From: Burkholderiales bacterium | GTDB lineage: Bacteria > Pseudomonadota > Gammaproteobacteria > Burkholderiales > Casimicrobiaceae | Assembly: GCA_905339295.1 (NCBI GenBank) | Contig: CAJPFI010000040.1 | Span: 1-64,000, forward strand | Length of the DNA stretch: 64,000 bases | Reading direction: 5' to 3' | In this document: positions 1 through 8,325 of the stretch, one piece after another | How positions within the stretch are numbered: position 1 is the first letter of the stretch | Layout: the number at the start of each line of letters is the position of its first letter | Notes under the pieces: generated by a model | Database searches by the model: none | Told to the model about the DNA's origin: nothing | Seen by the model: only the letters and a program-made list of their open reading frames with translations | Program-made: the position numbers and the translations under genes

Positions 1-51
1 GAGGTTGCGAAGCGCGTGGTCGATGTGTTGCGTCGGCCGGTGTCCGGCTGA
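1..51 (+). CDS. 3' end of an upstream gene (partial)
   Basis: The first 51 bases read as one open frame ending in TGA at 49-51 and giving a basic, helix-like tail (EVAKRVVDVLRRPVSG). Codon third positions are G/C-biased, though less strongly than in neighbouring genes. The stop codon lies inside the first GGCTGAAGCC repeat. The gene begins outside the window, so its family cannot be named; it could also be chance. Confidence 0.35.
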   Translation, partial: EVAKRVVDVLRRPVSG

Positions 52-99
52 AGCCGGACCCACCGGACCTGCGCCTGGTGGGTCGGGCTTCAGCCCGAC
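42..99. repeat. inverted pair of GGCTGAAGCC repeats
   Basis: A 22-base element with core GGCTGAAGCC flanked by CCG/CGG arms and ending ACCCAC lies at 42-63. A near-identical element lies on the opposite strand at 78-99. Each is palindromic, and the pair can fold into a larger hairpin between two convergent reading frames. The TGA in each core supplies the stop codon of the flanking frame. Two more copies lie near 31.5 kb. Confidence 0.8.
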
Positions 100-770
100 T
101 CGGAGAGGTGGCGAGCCGCCGCGGAAGCGTCCGCCGCGGCCACGCGCGGCGGATTGCCCGCGAGACCGGCGATGAACGCGTCGACGAGCGCGGGCGCGCT
201 CGCCCGGAGATCGTAGGCAGCCGGGTCGAGCGTCCACTCGTGCATCAGGCCGGTGACGTAGGCGTACACCGCGTGCACCGCCAGCGCGGTGTCGGTGTCG
301 CGCGGCAGCTCGCCCGCGTCGACGGCGCGCAAAAGGACCGCCTCCACGCACACGCGCGCATGGCGGCAGTCGCGGTCGCGCCGCTCGGCGACCGGGGCGA
401 GTTCGCCGGACAGCTCGCTGCGGTGGAACATGATCTCGAGCACCGCCTGCGCGCGCGAATCGCCGGTCAGGTGCATCAGCGTGTCGATGCACAGCGATCG
501 CAGCGTCGCGAGGGGCGTCTCGCTGCCCGGCCCGCGCGCCTGCTCGACCAGCGCGTCCATCGGGCTCGTCGCGCGCTCGCACATCGCGGCGAACAGGTCG
601 GCCTTGTCGCGGAAGTGCCAGTAGACCGCCCCACGCGTCACGCCCGCCTCGGCCGCGACCTCGGCGAGCGAGGTCCGGGTCACGCCGCGGTCGCGAAACA
701 CCCGCTCCGCGGCATCCAACAGCTGTTCGCGCGTGGTGGAGGCCGCTTCGCGGGTTCGGCGGGGAGGCAT
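90..770 (-). CDS. TetR/AcrR-family transcriptional repressor of the RND efflux operon
   Basis: This 226-residue protein has an N-terminal TetR helix-turn-helix (TSLAEVAAEAGVTRGAVYWHF, about residues 29-49) and an AcrR-like ligand-binding C-terminal domain, the usual size for the family. It is divergent from the efflux operon, and a 7+4+7 palindrome of AcrR type lies between them. By family, the repressor binds that site and is released by pump substrates. I chose the ATG at 770 because an upstream in-frame ATG at 806 sits inside the operator. The stop codon falls in a palindromic repeat. The inducing compound cannot be read from the sequence. Confidence 0.93.
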   Translation of the reverse strand: MPPRRTREAASTTREQLLDAAERVFRDRGVTRTSLAEVAAEAGVTRGAVYWHFRDKADLFAAMCERATSPMDALVEQARGPGSETPLATLRSLCIDTLMHLTGDSRAQAVLEIMFHRSELSGELAPVAERRDRDCRHARVCVEAVLLRAVDAGELPRDTDTALAVHAVYAYVTGLMHEWTLDPAAYDLRASAPALVDAFIAGLAGNPPRVAAADASAAARHLSESG

Positions 771-796
771 CTGGTCAAACGTCGATCGATTTCCTG

Positions 797-825
797 TTGC
801 AAACATACACGAATGTATGTACCTT
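797..825 (+). promoter_or_regulatory. AcrR-type operator and probable efflux promoter
   Basis: ACATACA at 803-809 and TGTATGT at 814-820 form a perfect inverted repeat with a 4-base centre, resembling the E. coli AcrR box. A possible -35 (TTGCAA, 797-802) lies just upstream, 17 bases before a weak -10 at 820-825, so bound repressor would block the promoter. The site lies midway between the divergent tetR and efflux genes and should control both. Confidence 0.75.
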
Positions 826-875
826 TTCCAGCCCATCGCGCTGCAATGCAACAACCCGCTCCCCGAAAGCCTCCG

Positions 876-2138
876 ATGCCTCCTGCACACGTCCCGTTCG
901 CCCCGCACCCGCTCGCCCGTGCCGCCGTCGGGCTCCTCGTCGCCGCGGTCCTCGCCGCCTGCGGGCAGGGCCAGCCCGGCGGCGGTCACGGCGGCTTCCC
1001 GCCCGCGCAGGTGACCACCCTCGCGGTCGTTCCCCGGACGCTGCCGGTGTCGTGGGAGTACGTCGGGCAGACCGCGGGCTCCAAGGACGTCGAGGTCCGC
1101 GCCCGCGTCACCGGCATCCTCGAACGCAAGCTCTACGCGGAAGGCATGCCGGTCAGGGCCGGCCAGCCGCTCTTCACGATCGACCCGAAGCCGCTCGAAG
1201 CCCAGGCGGCCGCGGCGCAGGCGGAGGTCGCGCGCGCGGAGGCCCAGGTCGCCCAGGCCGAGCGCGAGGCCACGCGCCTGAAGCCGCTCGCGGAGCGCCG
1301 CGCCGTGGGACAGAAGGAAGCCGACGACGCGGTGTCCGCCGCCGAGCTCGCGCGCGCGGCGCTCAAAGTCGCCCAGGCGCGTGCCTCCGAAGTGGCGCTG
1401 AACCTCGGGTACACCCGCGTGGCGGCGCCCGTGTCGGGACTGTCGAGCCGGGCGATGAAGTCGGAAGGCAGCCTCGTCACCGCCAACGAAACGCTGCTCA
1501 CGGTGATCTCGCAGGTCGACCCGATCTGGGTGCCGTTCAACATCTCCGAGAACGACCAGCTCGCGATCGACCGCGCGGTCGCGGCCGGCCGGCTCGAGCT
1601 GCCGAAGGACAACGGCTACGAGGTCACGATCAGGCTCGCCGACGGCTCGACGTTCCCGCGCGGCGGTCGCATCAACTTCGCCGACACGCGCGTGAATCCG
1701 GCGACCGGCTCCTACGAGATGCGCGCCGAAATCCCGAACCGCGACCACGCGCTGAAGCCGGGCCAGTTCGCGCGCGTGCAGCTGAAGGGCGCGCTGCGCC
1801 GCGACGCGATCGCCGTGCCGCAGGTCGCGGTGCTCGACGGACCGCAAGGCAAGTACGTCTACGTGCCCGGCAAGGACAAGGACGGCAGGGATGTCGCGCT
1901 GCCGCGGCCGGTCACGCTGGGTCCGTGGGTCGACGCCGACGGCGCCAATCTGTGGATCGTCGAGACCGGGCTCGCCGCCGGCGACCAGGTCATCGTCGAC
2001 GGACTGGCGCGCATCCTCGCGCCGGGGACGCCGATCGTACTCGGGCCGCCGCCCGGGGCGCCGGGAGCCCCCGGCGTCCCGCCCGCCCAAGGCGGCGCGA
2101 AGGACGGCGCGGCATCCCCGGCGCCGGCGAAGTCCTGA
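876..2138 (+). CDS. RND efflux periplasmic adaptor (MexA/AcrA family lipoprotein)
   Basis: This is a membrane-fusion protein linking the inner-membrane RND pump to the outer-membrane channel. The N-terminus has a hydrophobic segment ending in a lipobox (VLAAC) at about residues 20-25, so it should be lipid-anchored in the periplasm. A lipoyl/barrel-sandwich region, a coiled-coil hairpin rich in Ala/Glu/Gln and a beta-barrel follow, about 420 residues in all. ATG 876 is preceded by GAAAG; an in-frame ATG at 846 is also possible, while the one at 813 lies in the operator. The pump gene starts 21 bases downstream. Confidence 0.93.
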   Translation: MPPAHVPFAPHPLARAAVGLLVAAVLAACGQGQPGGGHGGFPPAQVTTLAVVPRTLPVSWEYVGQTAGSKDVEVRARVTGILERKLYAEGMPVRAGQPLFTIDPKPLEAQAAAAQAEVARAEAQVAQAEREATRLKPLAERRAVGQKEADDAVSAAELARAALKVAQARASEVALNLGYTRVAAPVSGLSSRAMKSEGSLVTANETLLTVISQVDPIWVPFNISENDQLAIDRAVAAGRLELPKDNGYEVTIRLADGSTFPRGGRINFADTRVNPATGSYEMRAEIPNRDHALKPGQFARVQLKGALRRDAIAVPQVAVLDGPQGKYVYVPGKDKDGRDVALPRPVTLGPWVDADGANLWIVETGLAAGDQVIVDGLARILAPGTPIVLGPPPGAPGAPGVPPAQGGAKDGAASPAPAKS

Positions 2139-2159
2139 CGCCGGCGGCGAGGGATCCCC

Positions 2160-5100
2160 ATGTTCTCCCGCTTCTTCATCGACCGCCCGATCTTCGCGGC
2201 GGTGATCTCGATCTTCCTCGTGCTCGCGGGGCTCGCCGCGATGCGCGTGCTCCCGATCGCCCAGTATCCGGAGATCGCGCCGCCGGTCGTCACCGTGCAG
2301 GCGGTCTATCCGGGCGCATCCGCCGAGGTCGTCGAGCAGACCGTCGCCGCGCCGCTCGAGAACGCGATCAACGGCGTGCCGGGCATGATCTACATGAGCT
2401 CGAACTCGTCGTCGAACGGGCTCGTGCAGATCCAGGTGACCTTCGAGATCGGCATCAACGTCGACGAGGCGACGATCAACGTCAGCAACCGCACCAAGCA
2501 GGTCGAGTCGCGCCTGCCCCTCGAGGTGCGCCGCCAGGGCGTGACGGTCGAGCGCGGCTCGAGCTCGTTCCTTCAGGTGCTGGCGTTCTACTCGCCCGAT
2601 GGCAGCAAGGACGACCTGTTCATCTCGAACTACGTGACGCTCAACGTGCTGGACGAGCTCAAGCGGCTGCCCGGCACGACCAACGTGCAGATCTTCGGGG
2701 CGAAGGACTACGCGATGCGCGTCTGGCTCAGGCCGGACCGGCTCGCGCAGCTCAGGCTCACGCCCGGCGACATCATCGGCGCGATCAACGAGCAGAACGC
2801 GCAGTTCGCCGCGGGCAAGGTCGGCGCCGCGCCGATCGGCCCTGCGCAGGACCTCGTCTACACGATCACGACCAGAGGCCGCCTCGCCGACGCGAAGGAG
2901 TTCGGCGAGATCATCGTTCGCGCGGGCCCGGACGGGTCCACGGTACGGCTCAGCGAGGTCGCGCGCGTCGAGCTCGGCAGCAAGGACTACGAGTTCAACG
3001 GCCGCTACAACGGCAAGGCGGCGACGCTGGTCGGCATCTTCCTCGCGCCGGGCGCCAACGCGCTCGAGGTCGGCAAGAGCGTGAAGGACCGCGTGGGCGC
3101 GCTCGCCACGCGCTTTCCCGAGGGGCTCGCGTGGGCGGTGGCGTACGACACGACGCGGTTCGTCGAGGTGTCGATCCGCGAGGTGCTGATCACGCTGGGC
3201 GAGGCGATGCTGCTCGTGTTCCTCGTCGTCTTCCTTTTCCTGCAGAGCTGGCGCGCCGCGGTGATTCCGTTCCTGGCCGTTCCGGTCTCGCTGATCGGCA
3301 CCTTCGCCGGGCTGCACGTGCTCGGCTACTCGATCAACACGCTCACGTTGTTCGGCATGGTGCTCGCGATCGGCATCGTGGTCGACGACGCGATCGTCGT
3401 GCTCGAGAACGTCGAGCGGATCATGCGCGAGGACGGGCTCCCGCCGCGCGATGCCGCGATCAAGGCGATGCGCGAGGTGACCGGCCCGATCATCGCGATC
3501 GTGCTCACGCTCACCGCCGTGTTCGTTCCGATCGCGTTCCTGGGCGGCCTGACCGGGGAGCTCTACCGCCAGTTCGCCGTCACGATCGCGATCTCGGTGG
3601 TGATTTCGGGCCTGATGGCGCTGACGCTCTCGCCCGCGCTGTGCGTGCTGATGCTGTCGCACGCGCACAAGCCGCCCGGGCGCTTCTTCCAGGCGTTCAA
3701 CCGGTTCTTCGCCCGCGTCACGCATCGCTACACCGACGGCGTGATCTGGATGATCCGCCGCGGCGCGGTCGGCGCGGTGCTGTTCGTCGCGATGGTGGCG
3801 ATCACCGCCGGGCTGTGGCGGCTGACGCCGGGCAGCCTCGTGCCGGACGAGGACCAGGGCTTCTACATCTCGGCGGTGCTCCTGCCCGACGGCGCGTCGC
3901 TCGAGCGCACCGACAAGGTGGTGAAGCAGGTCGAGGAGCAGATGCGCGCCAACCCGGCGAACCAGGACATCGTCTCGTTCGCGGGATTCGACTTCATCGG
4001 CGGCGGCTTCCGCAACAACGCCGCGACGATCTTCGTGACGCAGATCCCGTGGGACCAGCGGCAGGTCACCACCGGCGCGCTCGTGGGCGAGCTGTTCGGG
4101 CGCACGATGGGCATCAAGGAAGCGCTGGTGCTCGCGTTCGGCCCGCCGGCGATCTTCGGGCTGGGCACCGCGGGCGGCTTCGAGTTCTACCTCCAGAACC
4201 GCGGCGGCGGCGGCGCGAAGCGGCTGCAGGAGGTCACCTACGCGTTCCTGGCGAAGGCCAACCAGGATCCGATGCTCGGCGGCGCGCAGACGTTCTGGCG
4301 CGCGACCGTGCCGCAGGTCAGCGTCGACGTCGACCGCGAGAAGGCGAAGAAGCTCGGCGTCCCGCTCGACGAGCTGTACGGCGCGCTCGCCGGGACGCTC
4401 GGCACCTACTACGTCAACGACTTCAACAAGTACGGCCGCACCTGGCAGGTGCTGATGAGCGCCGAGCCGCAGTTCCGCAAGCGGCCCGACGACATCGGCG
4501 GCGTCTACGTCCGCGCGCGCGACGGGACGATGGTGCCGATCAGCTCGCTCGCGACGGTCCGGTTCAGCGCCGGCCCCGACTCGCTCGACCGCTTCAACAA
4601 CCTTCCCGCGGTGAAGATCCTCGGCCAGGGCGCGCCGGGCGTCTCGTCGGGCCAGGCGATCGCGCGGGTCGAGGCGATCGCCGCCGAGGTGCTCCCGGCC
4701 GACTTCGGCTTCGACTGGGGCGGCACGTCGTTCCAGGAGAAGCGCTCCGGCGGCGCGTCGACGTTCGCGCTGGCGCTCGCCGTGATCATGGTGTTCCTGA
4801 TCCTCGCGGCGCAGTACGAGCGCTGGACGTTGCCGCTCTCCGTGCTGCTCGCCCTGCCGTTCGGGACGTTCGGCGCGCTCGCCGCCGTATGGCTGCGCGG
4901 CCTCACCAACGACGTCTACTTCCAGATCGGGCTGGTCACGCTGCTCGGCCTGGCCGCGAAGAACGCGATCCTGATCGTCGAGTATGCGGTGCTCAAGCAC
5001 GAGGAGGGGCTGTCGGCCGCCGCCGCCGCGATCGAGGCCGCGCGCCTGCGCTTCCGCCCGATCCTGATGACCTCGCTTGCGTTCATCCTCGGCGTGCTGC

Positions 5101-5366
5101 CGCTCGCGATCTCGACCGGCGCAGGCGCGGGCGCGCGCCATTCGGTGGGCACCGGCGTGATGGGCGGGATGCTCGCGGCGACGTTCCTAGCGATCTTCTT
5201 CGTGCCGCTGTTCTTCAAGACGATCTTCGAGCGGCGACTTGGCGAGTCCCGATCGCACGACGAGCTCGTGCGCGAGATCGAGCACGCGCGAGCGGTGCAC
5301 GCGCGCCCCGCGACACAGACGCCCGGCCACCCGCCGGTTTTCGGATCCCCAGACGACCATGACTAG
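2160..5366 (+). CDS. RND multidrug efflux permease (HAE1 family, AcrB/MexB type)
   Basis: The 1068-residue inner-membrane proton/drug antiporter begins with the typical MFSRFFIDRPIFA helix. The proton-relay aspartates are D409 and D410 (GIVVDDAIVVLENV), and the partner lysine is K934 (GLAAKNAILIVEYA). Length and the two large periplasmic loops match AcrB-type pumps. It should export amphiphilic drugs, dyes or solvents with the flanking adaptor and channel. The stop overlaps the start of the outer-membrane gene by 8 bases, showing translational coupling. The substrate range cannot be predicted. Confidence 0.96.
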   Translation: MFSRFFIDRPIFAAVISIFLVLAGLAAMRVLPIAQYPEIAPPVVTVQAVYPGASAEVVEQTVAAPLENAINGVPGMIYMSSNSSSNGLVQIQVTFEIGINVDEATINVSNRTKQVESRLPLEVRRQGVTVERGSSSFLQVLAFYSPDGSKDDLFISNYVTLNVLDELKRLPGTTNVQIFGAKDYAMRVWLRPDRLAQLRLTPGDIIGAINEQNAQFAAGKVGAAPIGPAQDLVYTITTRGRLADAKEFGEIIVRAGPDGSTVRLSEVARVELGSKDYEFNGRYNGKAATLVGIFLAPGANALEVGKSVKDRVGALATRFPEGLAWAVAYDTTRFVEVSIREVLITLGEAMLLVFLVVFLFLQSWRAAVIPFLAVPVSLIGTFAGLHVLGYSINTLTLFGMVLAIGIVVDDAIVVLENVERIMREDGLPPRDAAIKAMREVTGPIIAIVLTLTAVFVPIAFLGGLTGELYRQFAVTIAISVVISGLMALTLSPALCVLMLSHAHKPPGRFFQAFNRFFARVTHRYTDGVIWMIRRGAVGAVLFVAMVAITAGLWRLTPGSLVPDEDQGFYISAVLLPDGASLERTDKVVKQVEEQMRANPANQDIVSFAGFDFIGGGFRNNAATIFVTQIPWDQRQVTTGALVGELFGRTMGIKEALVLAFGPPAIFGLGTAGGFEFYLQNRGGGGAKRLQEVTYAFLAKANQDPMLGGAQTFWRATVPQVSVDVDREKAKKLGVPLDELYGALAGTLGTYYVNDFNKYGRTWQVLMSAEPQFRKRPDDIGGVYVRARDGTMVPISSLATVRFSAGPDSLDRFNNLPAVKILGQGAPGVSSGQAIARVEAIAAEVLPADFGFDWGGTSFQEKRSGGASTFALALAVIMVFLILAAQYERWTLPLSVLLALPFGTFGALAAVWLRGLTNDVYFQIGLVTLLGLAAKNAILIVEYAVLKHEEGLSAAAAAIEAARLRFRPILMTSLAFILGVLPLAISTGAGAGARHSVGTGVMGGMLAATFLAIFFVPLFFKTIFERRLGESRSHDELVREIEHARAVHARPATQTPGHPPVFGSPDDHD

Positions 5367-6795
5367 AGAAGCCCGGCGCGCGCTCGCCGCGCTCGCGCTC
5401 GCCGCCGCGCTCGCGGGTTGCGCGGTCACGCAGCCGAGGGCGCCCTCCGTCGACCTGCCCGAAGCGCCGCCGCCGACCGCCGCCGAGCTCGCGCTGCTCG
5501 AGCGCTGGTGGACCGCGTTCGACGATCCCGCGCTCGTCGCGCTGGTCGACGAGGCGCTCGCGAACAACCTCGACCTCGCCTCCGCGTTCGCGCGCATCGA
5601 GCTCGCGCGCGCGCAGACGCTGCTGGCGCAGTCGTACCTGTACCCGGGCGTCGACCTGAACGTCGCAGCGTCGCGCTCGCGCATCAGCGGCGTGGGCTCG
5701 ACGCCGCTTCCACCCGGCACGCCGCTCATCAGCAACCACCATGGCGTGAGCGTCGACCTGGGCTACGAGCTCGACCTGTGGGGCAGGTACCGCAGCGGCA
5801 CGCTCGCCGCGCGCAACGAGCTGGCCGCGTCGCGCTACTTCCGCGAATCGGTGCGCGCCGCGGTCGCCTCCGACGTCGCGATCGCGTACTTCCGGCTGCG
5901 CGGGGCGGACGCGGAGCGATCGCTCCTCGAGGACACGCTGGCGACGCGCGAGGACACGGTGCGGCTCCAGCAGGACCGCTTCGACGGCGGAGTCGTCGGT
6001 GAATTCGACGTCAGGCAGGCGGAGGCCGAGCGTTCGGCCGTGATCGCGAACCTCGCACGCACGCGGCAGGGCATCGGACTGCTCGAGGGCTCGCTCGCGA
6101 CGCTCACCGGGCGCTCGCCGCGCGACGTCTTCGCGCCCGCGGTGGCGCGCGCGGACGCGAGCCGCCCGGCCCCGGCCGTGCCGCAGTTGCCCGAAGGACT
6201 GCCTTCGGGCCTGCTGGAGCGCCGTCCCGACATCCGCCGGGCCGAAGCGCTGCTCGCCGCGTCGGAGCTGCGCATCCAGCAGGCGCGCGCCGCGTACTAC
6301 CCGTCGATCTCGCTCACCGCCGCGTTCGGATCCGAGTCGGCGGCGCTCTCCGACCTGTTCACCTCGCCCGCGTCGGTGTGGCGCTTCGGCGCCGCGCTCC
6401 TGCAGCCGCTGATCGGCCTCAAGGGCATCGAGGCGAACGTCCAGGCGGCCACGGCGCGGCGCGACGAGGCGATCGTCGGCTACCGGCAGACCGTGCAGAC
6501 CGCGTTTCGCGAGGTGCACGACGCGCTCGTCGTTCACAGGACCGCGCGCGAGATCCTCGCCGCGGAAACGGCGCGGCGCGAGCAGCTCGCCTCCGCGCTC
6601 GACGTCGCGAAGCTGCGCTACGATGCCGGCCGCACCTCCTACCTCGAGGTGCTCGACGCGCAACGGCAGCTGCTCGCCGCCGAGACGCTGCGCATCGCCG
6701 CGGCGCGCGACACGCGGATCGCGATCGTCTCGTTCGCGAAGGCGCTGGGCGGCGGCTGGGAGCCGGCGTCGCTCGCCGACGCCATGCCGCGCTAG
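5359..6795 (+). CDS. outer-membrane efflux channel (NodT/OprM family lipoprotein)
   Basis: This TolC-like channel completes the tripartite pump. It has a signal peptide with lipobox (ALAGC, about residues 17-21), then two OEP repeats of alternating helices and strands (for example LVDEALANNLDLASAFARI and DVAKLRYDAGRTSYLEVLDA). At 478 residues it is normal for the NodT subfamily. The start overlaps the permease stop by 8 bases. A strong GC hairpin follows the stop, marking the end of the three-gene operon. Confidence 0.95.
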   Translation: MTREARRALAALALAAALAGCAVTQPRAPSVDLPEAPPPTAAELALLERWWTAFDDPALVALVDEALANNLDLASAFARIELARAQTLLAQSYLYPGVDLNVAASRSRISGVGSTPLPPGTPLISNHHGVSVDLGYELDLWGRYRSGTLAARNELAASRYFRESVRAAVASDVAIAYFRLRGADAERSLLEDTLATREDTVRLQQDRFDGGVVGEFDVRQAEAERSAVIANLARTRQGIGLLEGSLATLTGRSPRDVFAPAVARADASRPAPAVPQLPEGLPSGLLERRPDIRRAEALLAASELRIQQARAAYYPSISLTAAFGSESAALSDLFTSPASVWRFGAALLQPLIGLKGIEANVQAATARRDEAIVGYRQTVQTAFREVHDALVVHRTAREILAAETARREQLASALDVAKLRYDAGRTSYLEVLDAQRQLLAAETLRIAAARDTRIAIVSFAKALGGGWEPASLADAMPR

Positions 6796-6803
6796 CCTTC
6801 GGC

Positions 6804-6840
6804 CCCGCTCGCCTGCGGCCCGCGCCCGCAGGCGAGCGGG
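6804..6840 (+). terminator. 15-bp GC hairpin after the efflux operon
   Basis: Arms 6804-6818 and 6826-6840 are perfectly complementary over 15 bases with a 7-base loop, beginning 8 bases after the channel gene stop. No U-tract follows on the plus strand, so it may act with Rho or as an mRNA 3' stabiliser rather than as a classic intrinsic terminator. Confidence 0.55.
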
Positions 6841-6880
6841 GGAGCGGGAGGGGGTAGACTTGCGGCTCGAGGCCGATTCG

Positions 6881-7708
6881 ATGCTTACGCGAAGACTCGC
6901 CGCCGTGTCGACGCTCTTCGCCGTGACGCTGGCGGCGGCGCCCGCGCCGGCCCAGCCCCCGGCACAGGTCGCCGTTCCGCAGCAGCTCTCGTGCGGAGGC
7001 GAGGAGCCGTTCTGGCAGCTCGAGGCGAGCCGCACGACCGGTCAGTTGAAGCGGCTCGGCGGCAAGGCCCGGCAGGTGGTGGTCTTCCGCGGCGAACTGC
7101 AGTCCCTGCCGCTGATCGCGCCGCCGGCACTCGTGTGGCGCGGCAACTCGACCCACCTGCCGAACGAGACGATCGTCGCGGCGCTGCGCGAGGAGGCGTG
7201 CAAGGCGACGATGACGGACACGCCGCCGCTCCCCTGGCGGGCGCTCGTGTCGATCCGCGCCGGCGAGACGCTCACCGGATGCTGCACGGTGAAGCGCGGC
7301 TACGACACGGCGAAGGCACCGCTCGCCGCGTTCGCCGGCAAGGCCGCCGGCGACTGGGCGCGCGACTTTCCGGCGCTCGCCGGAGGCATCCAGCGCTGCG
7401 CGAACGACGGCGGCGTGGCGATGCGCGAGGTCGCGAAGGCCTGGCGGCTCGACCAGCGGCTCGTCGCCGTGCGAATGGTCGCGCAGGACGGCGCGGCCTG
7501 GAACTGCACCGTCGACCCCGGCTCGAAGGCGCGGCCCCAGATCGTGGCCGCCGCGCCCGGCGAGCCGCCGCCGTCCGGCGCGAACGCGCCGGTCTTCTAC
7601 CCCGCCAGGGAGGCGGCGCCGATCGTCTCCTGCGGGCGCCTCGAGCGCATCGCTGGACCCGGCGCGCGCGCGCGCACCGAGGGCTGGCTGCACTACGACC
7701 GCTGCTGA
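6881..7708 (+). CDS. secreted COG3650-like protein of unknown function
   Basis: This 275-residue protein has a clear signal peptide (cleavage near APAQPPAQ, about residue 25). Its mature start, LSCGGEEPFWQLE, resembles the CxGNEPFW motif of COG3650/META-associated envelope proteins, and that motif recurs loosely in the second half. Several cysteines (SCGG, EEAC, GCC, RCAND) suggest disulfides and a periplasmic location. It lies 85 bases after the efflux operon but behind a terminator hairpin, so it is probably transcribed separately. The function is unknown. Confidence 0.75.
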   Translation: MLTRRLAAVSTLFAVTLAAAPAPAQPPAQVAVPQQLSCGGEEPFWQLEASRTTGQLKRLGGKARQVVVFRGELQSLPLIAPPALVWRGNSTHLPNETIVAALREEACKATMTDTPPLPWRALVSIRAGETLTGCCTVKRGYDTAKAPLAAFAGKAAGDWARDFPALAGGIQRCANDGGVAMREVAKAWRLDQRLVAVRMVAQDGAAWNCTVDPGSKARPQIVAAAPGEPPPSGANAPVFYPAREAAPIVSCGRLERIAGPGARARTEGWLHYDRC

Positions 7709-7710
7709 CG

Positions 7711-7859
7711 GCGCCGCCGGGCCGCCCCAAGGCGCCGCCCCCGCGGGGGGAAGCGAACGCAGTTCGCTTCGGGGGGATCACATCCGCGCCGCCGGGCCGC
7801 CCCAGGGCGCCGCCCCCGCGGGGGGAAGCGAACGAGGTTCGCCTCGGCCGGATCGCACC
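7711..7859. repeat. 75-nt tandem duplication of a Burkholderiales-type intergenic repeat
   Basis: Two copies (7711-7785 and 7786-7859) lie head to tail. Each contains GCCGCCGGGCCGCCCC, a run around CCCCCGCGGGGGG and the palindromic AGCGAAC...GTTCGCT box. Differences are confined to a few positions at the 3' end. The copies fill most of the gap between two genes and can form strong hairpins. Similar elements are, as I recall, common between genes in Burkholderiales. Confidence 0.85.
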
Positions 7860-7928
7860 CTTGCCCGACGTCAAGGCGCTCGCCGCCCGCGCAGGGCATC
7901 GTGCACGTATCCGGCCAGGAGAACCGCG

Positions 7929-8312
7929 ATGCTCGTGCGCGAACGCATGTCGTCCCCCGTCGTCACCATCCCCCGCGATGCCGACTACCAGGGCGCGCTC
8001 GCCCTGATGCAGGAGAAGCGCCTGCGACGCCTCCCGGTCGTCGACCGCGACCGCCGGCTCGTCGGCATCGTCGCCGAACGCGACCTGCTGCTCGCCGCGA
8101 CGCGCTACCCGCGCGCCGGCGTCGACGTCGGCGAGTTCATGGCGACCCGGCTCGTCACCGCCACGCCCGGCATGGACCTGACCGGCGCCGCGCGCCTGAT
8201 GCTCGAGCATCGCGTCGGCGGGCTGCCGGTCCTCGACAACGGCGCGCTCGTCGGCATCATCACCGAGAGCGACATCTTCCGCCGCTTCGTCGAAACCCAG
8301 GACGGCGCGTAG
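7929..8312 (+). CDS. CBS-domain pair protein
   Basis: This 127-residue cytoplasmic protein consists of just two CBS motifs: about residues 8-60 (MSSPVVTIPRDADYQGALAL then LPVVDRDRRLVGIVAERDLL) and about residues 70-125 (ending VGIITESDIFRRF). Such stand-alone pairs bind adenosine nucleotides and act as energy or ionic-strength sensors for partners. No partner gene is adjacent: the upstream gene is separated by repeats and the downstream gene converges on it. The ligand is not predictable. Confidence 0.92.
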   Translation: MLVRERMSSPVVTIPRDADYQGALALMQEKRLRRLPVVDRDRRLVGIVAERDLLLAATRYPRAGVDVGEFMATRLVTATPGMDLTGAARLMLEHRVGGLPVLDNGALVGIITESDIFRRFVETQDGA

Positions 8313-8325
8313 CGCGCGCCGCGCA

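Noticed and set aside
90..5141. Very long minus-strand frame (1683 codons) across the efflux operon
   Set aside because: Only its last part (the TetR repressor) is a real gene; the rest is Arg/His/Asp-rich antisense of the adaptor and pump, caused by high GC.
797..5362. 1521-codon plus-strand frame overlapping adaptor and pump
   Set aside because: Out-of-frame shadow with extreme Arg content and no family motif; the true frames match RND proteins throughout.
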